NCBI GenBank assembly: GCA_017556845.1
Contig: JAFYMA010000019.1
Coordinates: 1 to 6,298, forward strand
Reading direction: 5' to 3'
Source: Clostridia bacterium
GTDB lineage: Bacteria > Bacillota > Clostridia > Oscillospirales > CAG-272
Length of the DNA: 6,298 nucleotides
Shown here: piece after piece, positions 5,637-6,298 of the stretch
Position numbering within the stretch: the stretch's first letter is position 1
Layout: each line of letters starts with the position of its first letter
Notes under the pieces: model-generated
Told to the model about the DNA's origin: nothing
Seen by the model: only the letters and a program-made list of their open reading frames with translations
Database searches by the model: none
Position numbers and translations under genes: made by a program

Positions 5637-6298
5637 TTATCTTGCAAAACGCCTTTTATTCGCCGTCACTGCAATACCGACAAGAGCTGCCGTAGCACAC
5701 ACAACGATAACAATACCGTTATCACTCGTGTCCGGGTTAGCGGTATTATCCCGCAACGGACAGAATCTTGTAAAGTCCTCCGTTGCTTTTCCGCCCGATA
5801 TTCTCCAGCCGTTTTCTGTATATTCAAAATCGACCTCAAGCCAGCCTTCGCAATCAAATCTGTCTTCGATTCCGCTATCACTGCTGTAATGCGCTTCAAG
5901 TAAAACGGTGTCATTATCAACGATCTTTATATGATCCTCGGTTGCAGCAAATATATCTTTTTGTTGGCCTCCACTTATAAGTACCGGAAACCCCGGTGCG
6001 ATTGCATAAAAAACGCTATCAACACAATAAACCTTATCGTCAAGCTGAATAATAGCGAAGTTAAATTCTATGTTTTTTTGAATATAATCTTCCGTCAAAA
6101 ACTCTCCCATATATTCATGCCAAAAGGAAAGCTTACCGTATTCACCGTCAAGCAGGTAAAAAAACATCTCGGGATCTTCATTATATCTACTCGCTTGCAG
6201 CAAACGGTTGTAAAGCTCTTCGTCTTCCACCTTTGTGCATTCGAGTTGCCAAATTACTATACCCTCGCTGGGGTCAGACATTAAATGAACTAAACTCC
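5637..6298 (-). CDS. C-terminal part of a surface protein with NPDTSD sorting-like motif (5' end off window)
   Basis: Stop codon TAA at 5637-5639. The frame stays open through the window edge; the first in-frame ATG in view (6281, giving 214 residues) has no well-placed ribosome binding site, as GGAG lies 13 nt upstream. The true start is therefore probably outside the window. Numbered from that ATG, the C-terminus has N182-P-D-T-S-D187, a hydrophobic helix (about 189-207) and a KRRFAR tail, the layout of a sortase or wall-anchor signal; NPxTS/NPxTG variants of LPXTG are known or recalled from Clostridia. Such anchors need an N-terminal export signal, which is not visible, again implying an incomplete gene. 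The body (about 10-175) is acidic and aromatic, with FDCEGWLEVDFEYTENGWRISGG near its end; I recognise no catalytic motif. It is separated from the following operon by two terminators, so it belongs to a different transcription unit. Confidence 0.8.
   Translation of the reverse strand, partial: SLVHLMSDPSEGIVIWQLECTKVEDEELYNRLLQASRYNEDPEMFFYLLDGEYGKLSFWHEYMGEFLTEDYIQKNIEFNFAIIQLDDKVYCVDSVFYAIAPGFPVLISGGQQKDIFAATEDHIKIVDNDTVLLEAHYSSDSGIEDRFDCEGWLEVDFEYTENGWRISGGKATEDFTRFCPLRDNTANPDTSDNGIVIVVCATAALVGIAVTANKRRFAR

Noticed and set aside
5424..5903. 159-residue plus-strand open frame across the intergenic region
   Set aside because: It runs through both terminators and the hairpin repeat and is antisense to the surface-protein gene; its translation has no domain-like pattern.

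Overview
The window looks like chromosome from an anaerobic gut or rumen Clostridia (Oscillospiraceae/Ruminococcaceae-like). The clues are moderate GC, strong Shine-Dalgarno sites, a consensus sigma-A promoter, a lipoprotein signal, a copper-amine-oxidase-like 'stalk' domain, a C-terminal NPxTS-type wall anchor and a tandem mini-hairpin repeat of a kind I recall from such genomes. The taxonomic call is inference; there is no rRNA or marker gene. All four genes lie on the minus strand, so transcription runs from high to low coordinates.

Layout in transcription order: (1) 6298-5637, the C-terminal part of a probable surface-anchored protein, cut off by the window edge. (2) 5636-5319, intergenic: a small three-hairpin repeat (about 5571-5633), two consecutive minus-strand intrinsic terminators (5514-5553 and 5459-5501), and the promoter (5353-5388) and ribosome binding site of the next transcription unit. 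(3) 5318-1, a tight operon of three paralogous proteins sharing a GH99/WbsX-like catalytic domain of about 320 residues. The first (5318-4290) is the bare domain. The second (4290-2176) adds an N-terminal lectin-like beta-sandwich and a stalk domain but has no signal peptide. The third (2174 to beyond position 1) has that same three-part architecture plus a clear lipoprotein signal peptide, and lacks only about its last 11 residues in this window.

The operon genes are joined by a TAATG overlap and a one-base gap. At each junction the codons for the conserved C-terminal KKFKGK tail also supply the ribosome binding site of the next gene. Conserved motifs, local nucleotide identity and shared architecture point to tandem duplication followed by divergence in localisation and accessory domains. 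A plausible model is a carbohydrate-processing set with one surface lipoprotein and two probably cytoplasmic relatives acting on related glycans. The substrate cannot be read from the sequence, no transporter or regulator is in view, and the catalytic motif departs from classical GH99.
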